A program made the translations under genes and the position numbers. DNA of 64,000 bases from Hsuehochloa calcarea (lineage: Eukaryota; Streptophyta; Magnoliopsida; Poales; Poaceae). This document shows, in pieces, positions 1 through 12,953 of the stretch. The stretch is taken from positions 8,119,763 through 8,183,762 of the forward strand of contig CM070601.1 in NCBI GenBank assembly GCA_036346395.1. The letters run 5' to 3'. Position 1 is the stretch's first letter. Every line of letters begins with the position of its first letter. The notes under the pieces are model-generated. The model made no database searches, had not been told where the DNA came from, and was given only the letters and a program-made list of their open reading frames with translations.

Positions 1-304
1 CCATTTCTGCAAATACTAGATAAAAACATGCCAATACAGCCAAAAATTCATGAGCTGTCACTCTGTGAACAAAGTTATCTATGTACAATTATGCATCATT
101 TTTCCCGTTCCTGTGCTTGCATGGTACTGAAGAGGTACTAAGGTATGGAGTTTAGAGTAGTGATTTGTGGTGATTTGTGGATGCCCATGTCTTTGAGATT
201 TACAAGGCGAGCACAACCAAGTTAATTTGCTCAAGGATGATCAAATGTAACTTGGAACCGGGGGTGGTTTATATATATATCAATAAGGTATGGTGTGCAA
301 TCTA

Positions 305-950
305 TGGGTCTATTTGGAACGACTTCGGCTTCAATTTTTCACTATAAAAAACCGAAAGTCATCTCAAACAGGAACTATCTCTAGAAAAAGCCAAAAGCTA
401 TCTCAAACGGGCAGCTTTCTCTAGCCGCTTTTGGAAAAGTCGAAAGCCAGAAGCCGTTCCCACGGTTTCGGTAAAATGGGAAATGAGATTCTAAGTTTGC
501 CCCTAGAGTTCGAGGTTATTTACCCACTTGCAACTAAACAAAACACCAAATCCCCACCGACCTCCGCCCGAACAAGAACCCTAGCCACGCGCCGCCTCCG
601 CCCGCCTGCCTTTGCCCACCCTGACTGCCGTGCACCACTTCCACCCACCCTACACCTCGGCTCCTTCCTGAGCGTCACCCCCGACCGCCTCCCTCCCCTT
701 TGGCCAACCTCCTTCTCCATCGGCCCCAGTCGCTCATCTCATCCTTCCCCCTCATAAATTGCGATTAATTGCAATTAATTATTATTAATTACCATTAGTT
801 GTCGTTAATTGTTGTTAGTTGCTGTTAATTGTCGTCATTTGCTACAGGGCATTTCAGATATTTTCAACTCAAAAGCTCCAGCCAGTCTATCTAAAAGTTA
901 GACTGCCAAACACCAAATGTCTTCAGCTCAACCGTTCAGCCTAGCCGGAA
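305..950. mobile_element. hAT-like/GGGCCTGTTTGG-type DNA transposon remnant (tentative)
   Basis: The block opens with GGGTCTATTTGGAACG, close to the common plant terminal sequence GGGCCTGTTTGG. It closes with a stretch containing CTGCCAAACACCAAATGTC and AGTACCC, whose reverse complement begins GGGTACTTCCGG. Between them lie two similar stretches with Ser-Lys-Ala-like CAAAAGC and AAAGTC runs, a C-rich segment at about 550-750, and an AT-rich array. No transposase is visible and no clean 8-bp target duplication was found, so this would be a degenerate non-autonomous copy. Related terminal sequence recurs near 15,790 and 60,915. Confidence 0.3.
755..845. repeat. Degenerate TTAATTG/TTGTTAGTTG tandem array
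   Basis: About nine head-to-tail variants of a 9-12 bp unit (GCAATTAATTATTATTAATT, then GTCGTTAATTGTTGTTAG and so on) lie directly after the C-rich segment. The stretch is purely low-complexity with no coding potential. A comparable TTAATTA-rich tract is at 54,060-54,345. Confidence 0.55.
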
Positions 951-1229
951 GTACCCTATGTATTCACTGTGAGCTCAAGTATTCATTCCTTCCATCCAAA
1001 GAGGGGATTTGCAATTTTACATATGGTATTTCTTCTTCCTAACACGCCATTCCACACTCGCAACTGCAGCTGGAAAGAATGCACCTCTACTGCTCTCGTC
1101 TTGCAGCTTCCTTGTCCAATTGTCAATTGATCCATCATCCATGCTCAACATCAATTTCCTAATGCTCTCCGGCTCAAATCCGCTTTTCCTACCAGAAAAC
1201 GTCTTTTCTCCGCGGACGGGAGGGGACGC

Positions 1230-2398
1230 TGTAACATCCTCAGATTTTCAGCTCAATCAAAAGGTTAGATTTGAATTTCGAATTCGAGTTTTTGCAAATT
1301 TCAAAATTTGAGTCAAAACCCTAACCTCGATTTGGCCCGGCCCGGCCCATTTCTCGCCGCCAAGGCCTGCGCCGCCGCTCAGCTCGGCTGTCGCCTCTCT
1401 GCGCAAGACTCGCCCACCCTCGGTTACCACCCAGCAGCCGCCGACACGCCCGCCTCGCAAGGCGCGCCTCGCCTTGGACTCCCGCCTGCGCCGACCACCC
1501 CCTTCTCCTCCTCCTTCGCGCCACAGCCGCGGCTTCCGCCTCCGGGCCTTCTCTCCTCCTCCCCGTCCCCACCGCTCCCGGCTTTTCCTCCCCTCGCCTC
1601 GGCTATTTAAGCCGAGCCCCCTCCTCCTTCCTTCCCCCAACCCTTCTCTCCTCCGAGTCGTCGCGCTGCCGCCTCGGCCTCCTCGCCGTCTTGACCCCGG
1701 CACCTCCTCCACCTCCAGACGCTGCCGCCCCTAAAGGTGTGGCCATCTCCGCTTGACTCCGCCTTGGCTCCGCCTCGCCCTCCGTCGCCGCCCGCTCCTC
1801 CCTCCGGCTCCCGCCCGGCGCCCGCCCTCTCCTCCTCTCTCGCCGTTTCCCTCTCGTCGTTCTCCGTGCGCTGACGCGTGTTTTTAACGCCGCACGGCAC
1901 CGACAAGTGGGCCTCCACATTGCAGTGTGTCGGCAGTGTGCCCGGCTCTCGTGGCGCGTGCGTCGTGACGCGTGGACTCGGTCCACGAGCACGATGCCGT
2001 GGACCGAAACACGATTACGCCACGTGTCAACGCGAGAAAAATTGGTTTTTTCTGATTTTAGTTTTCAATTAAAATTTCATTGAAAAACTTCAAAACTTCA
2101 TATATTTTCCTGTATAACTCCAAAAATTATGAAACCAGTTTCTAAAATTTTCTAAAATCAAGATCTTGCTAATGGCACTGATCTTGTTCTTTTTTGGAGT
2201 TCAATTATTATGAGTTTGGTATTTATTTGCTCTCTCTGCTGTTGTGTCTTTTTCCGGTGCTTTCGTCCGATTAGGGTTCGAAGACGCAGGAGACCTCAAC
2301 TTCGATCAAGCTCAAGAATACCAAGACCCCGCTGCCTTTAACCAAGGTGACTCAATATTTTCTGGATTATTGCCAATGTGTTCATCAAGGGGGAGATT
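1230..2398 (+). mobile_element. TGTAAC-type LTR-like block with GC-rich leader, ending in a polypurine tract
   Basis: The block starts TGTAACATCCTCAGATTTT, a start typical of many grass gypsy LTRs. It then passes through 'AACCCTAACC' into a 550-bp C-rich, promoter/leader-like segment (1,310-1,870) with long but unconvincing ORFs in all frames. It ends near 2,388-2,398 with AAGGGGGAGAT directly before the family A LTR, which is the usual polypurine tract position of a copia element. The LTR call rests on its start and composition only. The segment between about 2,050 and 2,380 may belong to the element whose 3' LTR is A1. Confidence 0.4.
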
Positions 2399-3499
2399 GT
2401 GGATATAATGGGGATATGCTCGAGATCTTATGATGATGTGATAATTGGCAATGGCGTTAACGATTTATCGTTTCACTTGTCTATTATTGTGCAGGTTGCT
2501 TGGTGGTCAACGACAGTCAACGACGAGGATGATCAGGACTAGGCTTGGAGAGCTGAGGTCCAGAACGATCGACGATGCCGGGTGAGGTCAATGTACTCAA
2601 GCGTGGTGCAAGATGGACAAGGGTGACCTAGTAGCTAATCCGAGGCGCAAGATGGCGCAAGGTGTAGCTAATTTGGTCAAGAGATATAGACGGCGCATTA
2701 AAATGCGTGCGTATGTGTCCCGTTTGTTTCGAGCCTTAACGGGAGCCCAATTGAGTCAAACTTCTAGAATGCCTAACCCTCCACTATAAATAGGGGAGGG
2801 AGGTGGCTGCACCTCCGCTTCGTCTCTTTTATCTTAGAAACTCTAATTTGCTTAGGGAGAGTTTTTGTGGAGGCTAGGGTTCTAGAGATTTTGATGTGAT
2901 TTTCGTGCTCTTGGATTGAGCATTGTCCTCCATTGATGGAGAGGCTGTAAGCCCATATCATATCAAATCAATCAAATGAATGTTTGATCAATGTCTTGTC
3001 TCATTGCTTTCTTTCTCTATATTTGATGATTTTGAGTTTTTCTTTGATCCGCTAGTTTTTTTATTGAATTCTTCATGTGATCTAGCTTGCCATGACATGT
3101 GGGAACATATCTAGGATCATCTTGATCATCAATCACCCACGAGCAAGATTTTGGATCTAGTTTTCGTTTTGACCCGGTTTTGAACCCTTCTTCAATCAAA
3201 CGAAAAATGATCGTTACTCTTCCAAGAATTATCATAATCTTCAATTGGAATAGATTTCTGACATCATAGAGAAGGTGTGTTCCAAGTTTTATCAAGTTTG
3301 GAGTTGTAGATCAAAAGTGTCATCTATTTGCAACTTCGTCATCGGGGCTGTTTTGTTCTGTTCTTCAGGCCGGCGGTCAGACCGGCCAGGGTCACCGGTC
3401 AGACCACCATTGATCCAGCGGTCCGACCGCCCTGCACGGAGATTTGTTTTAGCTTGTGTTGATCTTTGGTTATTTTGCTTCGGGGGTTAGGTTGGGTTC
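2399..3499 (+). mobile_element. Family A LTR, left part (copia-type, interrupted by element B)
   Basis: The LTR begins TGTGGATATAATGG right after a purine tract (AAGGGGGAGAT), consistent with a copia 3' LTR. It has a TATA-like CTATAAATAGGGGAGG at about 2,784 and runs to GGTTGGGTTC at 3,499, where element B-related sequence begins. The remaining 150 bp of this LTR resume at 12,015. A second copy is at 27,973-29,650; relative to it, this copy lacks about 430 bp after 2,480. Positions 3,365-3,440 carry the imperfect palindromes GGTCAGACCGG / GGTCCGACCGCC that also occur in unrelated LTR families here. Confidence 0.7.
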
Positions 3500-6400
3500 A
3501 AGTATCAAATCAAGTGGCTACAACCACTAACAATAAATTGCATGACTCACTAACATGCCAAATTAACAATTCCCAAAACCCAAATTAGAGCAAATTCTAT
3601 ACAGTGACATCAATCCAGCGTTGTCCAGTAATCGGACACGGCTATTCGAATAGTTTTAATCCTGCAGGGTGTACATCTTTACCCACACGATTTAGTTAGC
3701 CCGTAAGCCATCTAGAACAATAGCACACTTCCTTTGGTATGCTGCCGGTAAACTAAAATTCGGTATTTTTCAACAAGTTAACACCATTGAGTTGGATGAC
3801 CCATGTGAAACGATCCCGATTAAACAACGATCGATAGCATATATTCAACCGAGGTTCACATGTTGTACAGGAATGCCGACCACAATTAAATGCAAACTCG
3901 TGTTAGCCACACATATTACACGCATCGGGCCTCAAGGTACGTACATGCGATGTAACACATCTACGCCTTACCCTTCTAAGAACATCCGATATCGATATAA
4001 GCTCCACATGGCATACGACACGGCCCAAGACTTAAGCATCTATGCCATATGAAATCAATACACATGTCCTTACTCTCCGTATCCAACTCAATAATATTAA
4101 CCCTTTACTTAACCAAACAATGCCCATACACTGCGTGTGGAAGTACGTTGGGCTTGAATTGGCGTCGAGTTCAGTCCTTAATCAACCTGCGACAAGACAT
4201 CCACAGTTCCCATTCTCGTGCACTAGGCATCATCACTAGCATCCACTTGTCCAGATTTGAATTAAGTTTAACAACAAGATTTAGATTCATATCAGTTTAA
4301 ATAAATCGAACAAAGAATCAACAAAAATAAAAATGTATTTGTTGTTCCCGTGTTTGACAAGATAAGCACCTCAAACACTACGTTCTAAGGATCTGCATGG
4401 CTAAGCAAAATTGAAATTAAGTATTATATCACCACAAACTACCTTAGGTTGAGTGTATGATCAATTCAAGGTAAACCACAATTGTCGTTATAACTACCTA
4501 TTGACGATCACAATTAATTTTTAAGAAAATTAGCATGCAACAATGATACCTGTGTTTTGTAAATCTGATTCAAAAATTGGGATCAACATGGTGCGAGAGG
4601 ATGCTTGCCTTGGTAGAAGTCCACTTGTTCACTATTGTAGGCATTATCGCTTACGTCGCGCAATTCGTAATCTAAAAGAAAATACAATAACGAATAAACA
4701 CCGATAAAATTGAGAAATCCAAAATGCTCAAAAATGCATGATAAATACATATTAATGAGGTTATGATTCTAGATGCATTTAAGTATAGATTGCATTTAAT
4801 AAAAATTCAATTTCTTATGGATGGTTAAAGTTAATTCAATTTCGTGTAATTATAATGACCAAATACCTAGAGTTTAGGTGATGTTGTTTTCCTTAACAGG
4901 ACACCTAGTACTCACAAACACTCTCTCCGGTATTCTAGGTATACAACCACAATGATCCTACATCAATATCAATCATCTAATATGCTCTCTTCTTTCGGCA
5001 GACTTTGATGGAGATTGTGTACACATCTATTATCTACAGTCGCAGTGCTTGATTTAATTAATGTATTTCGAATAACCTATAATACAACAGGTCGTTGAAT
5101 TTAATCGAGTGAAATCTAATGGCGGTCAAATCATCCCTAAAGGCTCGATTAAATTACATACACTACGCTTGATTTTATTTTCTAAGAGTCGAGTTACGAT
5201 ATTTATTTGAGTCGCTAAAACTTAGATCGATTGCAATATTGATATGATATTAATAATACTTACTAATTAACATCAATTTAACATACTAAACTATAGCCAT
5301 TTACAAAACACTAAAATTTATTTACACAAATTCTTTAATTCCAATTTTTATTCTACACTTAAACTACAAAATACTTTTTTCCTAATTACCTACTCTAATT
5401 ACTTTTCCCTCCTATTTCTAACCCTAGCTCCCACTGATGCTTCCATCTCCCCTTTATCCTTCGCCGACGCCTCCTTCTTCCCTCTTCCTTATCTCTGCGT
5501 CCCTCCATCTCTCTCTCTCTGCTCCTCATCTCCCGGCTCCCGCTCTCTCTGGTCCTCTCTCCACTGCCGCCTCCTGCTCCTCGACCTGCCGCTCCTCCTG
5601 CCACCGCCTCGGCCTTACATCCCTCCGGCCTCCTGCGCCTCCTAGCCACCGCCAGACGCCGACTCGACTCGAAGCTCTCTCTCACTCGGCCTGGCCGCTT
5701 CTCCCTCGCGCCCTACGCCTCCTCTTTCTCGCGCCGAAGGCCATGCGCTGCCTCCGCTTCGCCATGCAGATGCGCCCATGCACTTTCGCCTCCCTCGTGC
5801 TTGGTGCTTGGCGCCAGCACGACTGCTGCACTCGACTCTGCCGCCGTGCCTTGTTGCTTGGCGGCGGCTCCCACGCGCGCCTTGGCCTCTCAACCGCCCA
5901 ATCCTACCTCGGCTCATCGCGATTTGGTTCCCATTCTAATTTGATTTCAGCTATGATGATTTTTAGCAAAATCGTTGATTTCGGATTAATGCTTATTGAT
6001 TATTTATGAATGCATGTTCATGGAGATCCATCCGAGGTGGTGAATGCTATCGATGGTGGAGGTGTGGTGTTGTCTGCTTGCCACCTGAGGTAATACCTCG
6101 GCTGATCTCTCTCTACCCTACCCCTACCGCTCGTGATGATGAAAATGAACCGGAGCTATACTGATTGTTCTATCGAGATCCGGAATTGATTCTATTGAAA
6201 CTGATGATTGATGATGTGCAAGTGATGCATCTTGAATCTTTGCGGTGCCAACCGATATGGGTTGGGGTTACCTCTGGTGATATTTGGGCAGGAGAAGAGG
6301 GTGGCAGTCTGGCCTTATGGGTGCTCCCTCCGTTCCCGCCCCGGCTTCCTTGGCTTCCTTCCTCCTCCTGACTTCGCGTCTACCTGGCTTGCCTTGTGCG

Positions 6401-6999
6401 TTGCAAGATCGATTGATGATGGTGATGCTGGCTTGGCTTGGCATGTTGATTTGCTTCGGACTTTGCTTTGGTTGTCTTGTTTGATTGCCTTCTGCTCGGC
6501 TTCACCTGGTCGTGGGATGTGGTGGCTTGACCGGTTTTGCCTTCGCTTGCTTCGAGAAGAGATGGAAATGGGTGTGGCTTGAGGAGAATTGGTCTGAGAA
6601 TGAAATGGGTTGCTTCCTTGGTTTTGCGCGGTTGGGAAATCTCGAAAGGGGTACTGTGCCTCGGCGTTCTTTGTGCTCGCTTTTGTTGCCTTCTTGGTGG
6701 TCGCGTGCTTTGGACCGCTGGTGGTGGTGCTTGGTTTGGGAGGCAATGAGTTCATTGCAATTTGCAAATGAGGCTCATGCATTGTGCTTATCCAGATGGC
6801 TCCGATATTTTTGATGGTCAGCATTTTGGTTCATTGGCTAGCAATTCCTTATGCAATGGATTTGCGACAATTGAGGCAATTCAAGATAATGAGGTTTTGG
6901 ATTTCTAAATGCCGAATGATGAAAACCTACGGAAATAAGACGGTCTGATTTACTTAGGTTAGTCTAGGTATCTTGGGTATCCTGGTCGACTAACTGGTC
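3500..6999. repeat. Partial second copy of element B (lacks its first ~660 bp)
   Basis: From AGTATCAAATCAAG onward this segment follows 7,805 to about 11,390 almost base for base, but with dozens of 1-5 bp indels. It starts exactly after the GGTTC that borders element B at 7,143, and it stops near 6,995, where it switches back into family A sequence. The content is AT-rich DNA (3,500-5,390), then a CT-rich leader-like tract (5,400-5,730), then a low-complexity G/T-rich part. The ORFs here (for example 5,437-6,009) do not hold up in the sister copy and are not genes. A true tandem duplication and an assembly artefact are both possible. Confidence 0.7.
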
Positions 7000-7001
7000 A
7001 C

Positions 7002-7143
7002 TTTGTTCTCGTTCTTCAGTCGGCGGTCGATCCGCCAGGTCACCGGCCGACCACCATTGATCCAATGTCCGACCGCCTGCACGGAGATTTGTTTTAGCTT
7101 GTGTTGATCTTTGGTTATTTTGCTTCGGGGTTAGGTTGGGTTC
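7002..7143 (+). repeat. Duplicate of the 3' part of family A LTR (copy of 3,350-3,499)
   Basis: This segment repeats the stretch GTTCTTCAG...GGTTGGGTTC seen at 3,350-3,499, including the CGGTCNGACCG-like motifs, but with several single-base losses inside those motifs. It sits between the two B copies, so the repeating unit is [A tail + B]. Confidence 0.75.
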
Positions 7144-10100
7144 TGTGAGGACCGGAATATTGAGTTTTATACCAAATTAATAATCATACCAAAAGCAAAA
7201 TTTTTAATCAAGAACAATCAAGTCTCAATTAAAAATAATACTAGAAGTATAATCATTAACAAGGTACAATTCCAATATTCAGGTTCCTGATATGCCTCTC
7301 ATGTTAGCTCCGTGATGAGTGCTAACATAGACATATCCTTACAACATTATATCACAAGCATACACGATTGGAATACATTAATAAAAATTTACAAATGAAA
7401 CATTAAGTAAATCATAAATGAAAAGGAAGTAATAAAATAAACTTCCCGGTGGAGCGCCACAACCCAAGGGCAACTTGATCTGGATTAAAGCCAAGTACCA
7501 ACGTAATCTGCGTCAACTTGAAATATTACCTAGGACGTTCTTTACCGCAACAAGTGGAAAATTCCACTTTGAGTACGAAAGGTACTCAAAGAAGACTTAC
7601 ACGAACTATTTAAAATAAAGTGTCCGAGAGGTCCTCTACAAAGGATTAGAATTTATAGATGCATAAGGTTAACAACGGGAAGGTTATAATGGTTAAATTT
7701 TGCAAAGCAATACATCTTAACCTACACTTGCTAGGTTTTAGTAAAGCAATTTAATAAATCAATTTGGATTAAAACAGTAAATAAATAAAAGTATGATCAT
7801 AATTAGTATCAAATCAAGTGGCTACAACCACTAACAATAAATTGCATGACTCACTAACATGCCAAATTAACAATTCCCAAAACCCAAATTAGAGCAAATT
7901 CTATACAGTGACATCAATCCAAGCGTTGTCCAGAATCAGTGGACACGGCTATTCGAATAGTTTTAATCCTGCGGGTGTACATCTTTACCCACACGATTTA
8001 GTTAGCCCGTAAGCCATCTAGAACAATAGCACACTTCCTTTGGTATGCCGGCGGGTAAACTAAAATTCGGTATTTTTCAACAAGTTAACACCATTGAGTT
8101 GGATGACCCATGTGAAACGATCCCGATTAAACAACGATCGATAGCATATATTCAACCGAGGTTCACATGTTGTACAGGAATGCCGACCAGTCAATTAAAT
8201 GCAAACTCGTGTTAGCCACACATATTACACGCAGATCGGGCCTCAAGGTACGTACATGCGATGTAACACATCTACGCCTTACCCTTCTAAGAACATCCGA
8301 TATCGATATAAGCTCCACATGGCATACGACACGGCCCAAGACTTAAGCATCTATGCCATATGAAATCAATACACATGTCCTTACTCTCCAGTATCCAACT
8401 CAATAATATTAACCCTTTACTTAACCAAACAATACCCATACACTGCGTGTGGAAGTACGTTGGGGCTTGAATTGGGCCGTCGAGTTCGGTCCTTAATCAA
8501 CCTGCATAAGACATCCACAGCTTCCCATTCTCGTGCACTAGGCATCATCACTAGCATCCACTTGTCCAGATTTGAATTAAGTTTAACAACAAGATTTAGA
8601 TTCATATCAGTTTAAATAAATCGAACAAAGAATCAACAAAAATAAAAATGTATTTGTTGTTCCCCGTGTTTGACAAGATAAGCACACAAACACTACCGTT
8701 CTAAGGATTTGCATGGCTAAGCAAAATTGAAATTAAGTATTATATCACCACAAACTACCTTAGGTTGAGTGTATGATCAATTCAAGGTAAACCACAATTG
8801 TCAGGTTATAACTACCTATTGACAGATCACAATTAATTTTTAAGAAAATTAGCATGCAACAGTATCACTGTGTTTTGTAAATCTACAGTTCAAAAATTGG
8901 GATCAACATGGTGCAGAGAGGATGCTTGCCTTGGTAGAAGTCCACTTGTTCACTATTGTAGGCATTATCGTTTACGTCGCGCAATTCAGAATCTAAAAAG
9001 AAAATACAATAACGAATAAACACCGATAAAATTGAGAAATCCAAAATGCTCAAAAATGCATGATAAATACATATTAATGAGGTTATGATTCTAGATGCAT
9101 TTAAGTATAGATTGCAGTTTAATAAAAATTCAATTTCTTATGGACTGGTTAAAGTTAATTCAATTTCTGGTGTAATTATAATGACTGACAATACCTAGAG
9201 TTTAGGTGATGTTGTTTTCCTTAACAGGACACCTAGTACTCACAAACACTCTCTCCGGGTATTCTAGGTATACAACCACAATGATCCTACAGTCAATATC
9301 AATCATCTAATATGCTCTCTTCTTTCGGCAGACTTTGATGGAGATTGTGTACACATCTATTATCTACAGTCGCAGTGCTTGATTTAATTAATGTATTTCG
9401 AATAACCTATAATACAACAGGTCGTTGAATTTAATCGAGTGAAATCTAATGGCGGTCAAATCATCCCTAAAGGCTCAGATTAAATTACATACACTACGCT
9501 TGATTTTATTTTCTAAGAGTCGAGTTACAGATATTTATTTGCGGGCTGCTAAAACTTAGATCGATTGCAATATTGATATGATATTAATAATACTTACTAA
9601 TTAACATCAATTTAAACAGCTAAACTATAGCCATTTACAAAACACTAAAATTTATTTACACAAATTCTTTAATTCCAATTTTATTCTACACTTAAACTAC
9701 AAAATACTTTTTTCCTAATTACCTACTCTAATTACTTTTCCCTCCTATTTCTAACCCTAGCTCCCTACTGATGCTTCCATCTCCCCTTTATCCTTCGGCC
9801 GACGCCTCCTTCTTCCCTCTTCCTTATCTCTCGTCCCTCCATCTCTCTCTCTCGCTCTCCTCATCTCTCCTCGGCTCCCCGTCTCTCTCGGTCTCTCTCC
9901 ACTGCCGCCTCCTCTGCTCCCTGACTGCTGCCGCTCCTCGCCGCCACCGCTCCGGCCTTACATCCTCCGGCTCCTGCGCTCCTCGCGCCACCGCCAGACG
10001 CCGACTCAGACTCCGAGCTCTCTCTCACTCGGCCCGGCCGCTCTCTCCCCTCGCGCCTCTACGCCTCCTCTCTCTCGCGCCGAGGCCATGCGCCGCCTCC

Positions 10101-12014
10101 TTCTTCGCCCGTGCAGATCGCCTCGAGCACCTTTGCTTTGCTCCCCTCGGTGGCTTGGTGCTTGCGCCACCTACTGCTCGCTCGCACTTCGCTTTGCTCC
10201 AGTGCCTTGGCTTGGCCGGCTCGGCCTCGGCCGCCGGGCCGCTTTTGGCTCCTCCGAACCGCCCCAATCCTACCTCGGTCTCGCGATTTGGTTCCCCATT
10301 CTAATTTGATTTCAGCTATGATGATTTTTAGCAAAATCGCTTGATTTCGAGGATTAATGCTTATTGATTATTTATGAATGCATGTTCATGGAGATCCATC
10401 CGAGGTGGTGAATGCTATCGATGGTGGAGGTGGGTGTTGGGTTCGATTGCCACCGAGGTAATACCTCGGTGATCTCTCTCTACCCTACCCCTACCGCTCT
10501 GTGATGATGAAAATGAACCGAGAGCTATCTTGATTGTTCTCTTGAGATCCGAATTGATTCTATTGAAACACGATGATTGATGATGTGCAAGTGATGCATC
10601 TTTGAATCTTTGCGGTGCCAACCGATATGGGTTGGGGTTACCTCTTGGTGATATTTGGGGTGGGAGAAGAGGGTGGCGATCTTGGCTTTGGGTGGTGCTC
10701 CTCCGTTCCCGGCTCCGGCTTCCTTGGCTTCCTTCCTCCTGCTTCCGACTGCTGCTGCTGGCTTGGCTTTTCTACCGGTTGCAAGATCGATTGATGATGG
10801 TGATGCTTGGCTTGGCTTGGCATGTTGATTTGCTTCGGACTTTGCTTTGGTTGTCTTGCTTTGATTGCCTTCGGCTCGCTTCTACTGGTATGGGATGTGG
10901 TGGCTTGGCCGGTTTTGCCTTCATTCTTGCTTCGAGAAGAGATGGAAATGGGTGTGGCTTGAGGAGAATTGGTCACGAGAATGAAATGGGTTGCTTCGCC
11001 GGTTTTGCGATGGGTTGGGAAATCTCGGAAAGGGGTCATGGCTTTGTCCCTCGGCGTTTCTTTGCTCTGCTTTTGTTGCCTTCGGTCGGGTGGTGCTTTG
11101 ACCGGTCTTTGGTGGTGGTGCTTGGCTTGGGGAGGCAATGAGTCATCATTGCAATTTGCAAATGAGGCTCATGCATTGTGCTTATCCGGATGGCTCCAGG
11201 ATATTTTTGGGTCAGCATTTTGGTTCATTGGCTAGCAATTCCTTATGCAATGGATTTGCGACAATTGAGGCAATTCAGTATACGTAGGTTTTGGATTTCT
11301 CTAAATGCCGAATGATGAAAACCTACGGAAATAAGATTTGCCGATTTACTTAGGTTAGTCTAGGTATCTTGGGTATCCGGTGTTGACTAATGCTGGTCGA
11401 CCTAGGTGACTTGAAAAGTCAAGATGCCTGTTAACCTGTTTGGTATGGGTAGTCGCGATACTCAAGGTGCCGACTAATCTAGGTAGATCAGGGAACCGCA
11501 ATGATTCCTATGGTATACTGACGGCAATTTATTTTATTCTAACTCTATTATACTGTTTTTGAACAACTAATGGTCTTTTGATTGGTTGGCGAACTATGGA
11601 GCTGCAAATGGTGTTTCGGATTGTGTCGAGGAAGATGGTTTGGCTGGACAACGATGGACGGGCAAGATTCCAAGGAAGGCTTTAGACAACATGCAATGCA
11701 AGTTTTATTTTAATATTTTTGTAAATGATTCAAAGTTGTAAAACATAATATGATCTGATGTAAATAAATTCTTGTTTTACTTGTATTGAGAATATTGTTA
11801 TTTATGATAAACATTGTAAGGTTTTTAATTAAATTATTTCTCAGAGAATTTCATAAGTATTAATTGTTGTCTCTCTTTGGAGTTGTGATTGGAGTTACCT
11901 ATTAGACTTTGATTAGGATATTTACAAATACAAAATTTATGCAAATGCTTCAGAAATAACAAATATAATATAAAATGCATATAATTACTGTTTATTAAAA
12001 TTGGGGCTGTTACA
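7144..12014. mobile_element. Element B: 4.87-kb TG...CA element, probably a very long solo LTR
   Basis: The element starts TGTGAGGACCGGAATATTG and ends GGGGCTGTTACA. It is flanked by a perfect 5-bp direct repeat, GGTTC (7,139-7,143 and 12,015-12,019), inside a family A LTR. TG...CA ends and a 5-bp target duplication are diagnostic of LTR-retrotransposon integration. With no reverse transcriptase inside and no obvious internal end-to-end repeat, a solo LTR or a large non-autonomous element is the best reading. Read on the minus strand it begins TGTAACAGCCCC, a common grass gypsy LTR start, so orientation is uncertain. It contains a CT-rich leader-like tract (9,740-10,080). ORFs such as 9,771-10,304 are low-complexity and are disrupted in the sister copy. 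Confidence 0.6.
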
Positions 12015-12164
12015 GGTTCAATACTAGTCTTCCGCTGTACTGGTATATTAATCTTCATAGCTTCCATAGCTACTGGGGTGAAATTTATGTTGAATCTATT
12101 ATTTGTAAAAAAGTGAGCGTGCTCCTATTCACCCCCCCCCTCTAGTCGCCTTTTCGGTCCAACA
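12015..12164 (+). mobile_element. Family A LTR, right part
   Basis: This piece continues the A LTR after the element B insertion: GGTTCAATACTAG... matches 29,535-29,648 in the second A copy. It ends CTCCTATTCACCCCCCCCC, TCTAGTCGCC... CCAACA, the same style of 3' end (C-tract plus CTCTAGTCG) as the L LTRs at 59,500. Together with 2,399-3,499 it gives an LTR of about 1.25 kb. Confidence 0.65.
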
Positions 12165-12475
12165 AGAACGGACTGGGCGAGAGACCTAAGTCGCCACTGC
12201 CACACCACGCGTATTGACGTGACAAGCTCTTGTCACACCATGTCTTCTGGTGTGACAAGGGTCACACGAGCCCTCCATGCTGGCAAGGCATGCTCGTGAG
12301 GGCTTGCATGATAGGTTTGGCCACGCCTTTGTCGGTGGTGTGATAACATTGTTTGGCCATGCCATGGGTAATAGCGTGATCAAATGGGTTAAAATTGGAA
12401 ATAAAGTTAATGATGGGTTAACTTTAAAATATTATTAAATAAAGATTAAATAAAAAATTTATGGGGGTCCCGACA
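12165..12475 (-). mobile_element. TGTCGGGACCC-type LTR fragment
   Basis: Read on the minus strand the piece begins TGTCGGGACCCCCAT at 12,475, a common start of rice gypsy LTRs. It contains phrase-like repeats (GGTGTGACAAG, GCATGCTCGTGAGGGC, GGCCATGCC) typical of such LTRs. It abuts the end of the A LTR and has no coding capacity. From 12,476 to about 12,950 I see no further feature. Confidence 0.4.
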
Positions 12476-12953
12476 ATGCACATTTCTACAAACATAATTC
12501 ATTTCGTCCTTGTACTCATTTTGATATGCTATAGCACACTGACCGTTGCCATGCATGGCACTTTATGCTGTTGGAGTCAGATTCTCGTTTCTAATCATGT
12601 CGCAATACGAAAATTGGAATATAGCTAGTTAGCTGGGCATACACACCTAGTGCAAATGGGCACACTGAACAAAGAGACAAGTAGAAATAGAAAGATGGAA
12701 TATGACTACCCCATTCATTTCATTATTTGATGGACTGTGTCTTTGGCACATTGTGTGACTAAGAACAATGTTGTATAAAATATCTATCTTCGGGTAGGCC
12801 TTCGTTTACTTGGGTTGCTGATCACTTGGACTACATTTTTCTCCTCATTGGAATGTTTGATCTCCTTGTCAGCAGCTCAGTTGTTTGAGGACCACTCCGG
12901 AACAGTAGAATAAAATCATTCTTTGTTCCATGTTTGGCTGACATATTTGGTAG

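Noticed and set aside
1257..1992. Arg/Gly-rich open frames at 1.3-2.0 kb
   Set aside because: They are purine/pyrimidine-skewed shadows in an LTR-like leader, with no domain and no splice context.
5437..6009. 190-codon open frame in the CT-rich tract, and its relative at 9,771-10,304
   Set aside because: The two copies of the same repeat do not keep the same frame. The peptide is Ser/Pro/Leu-rich low-complexity.
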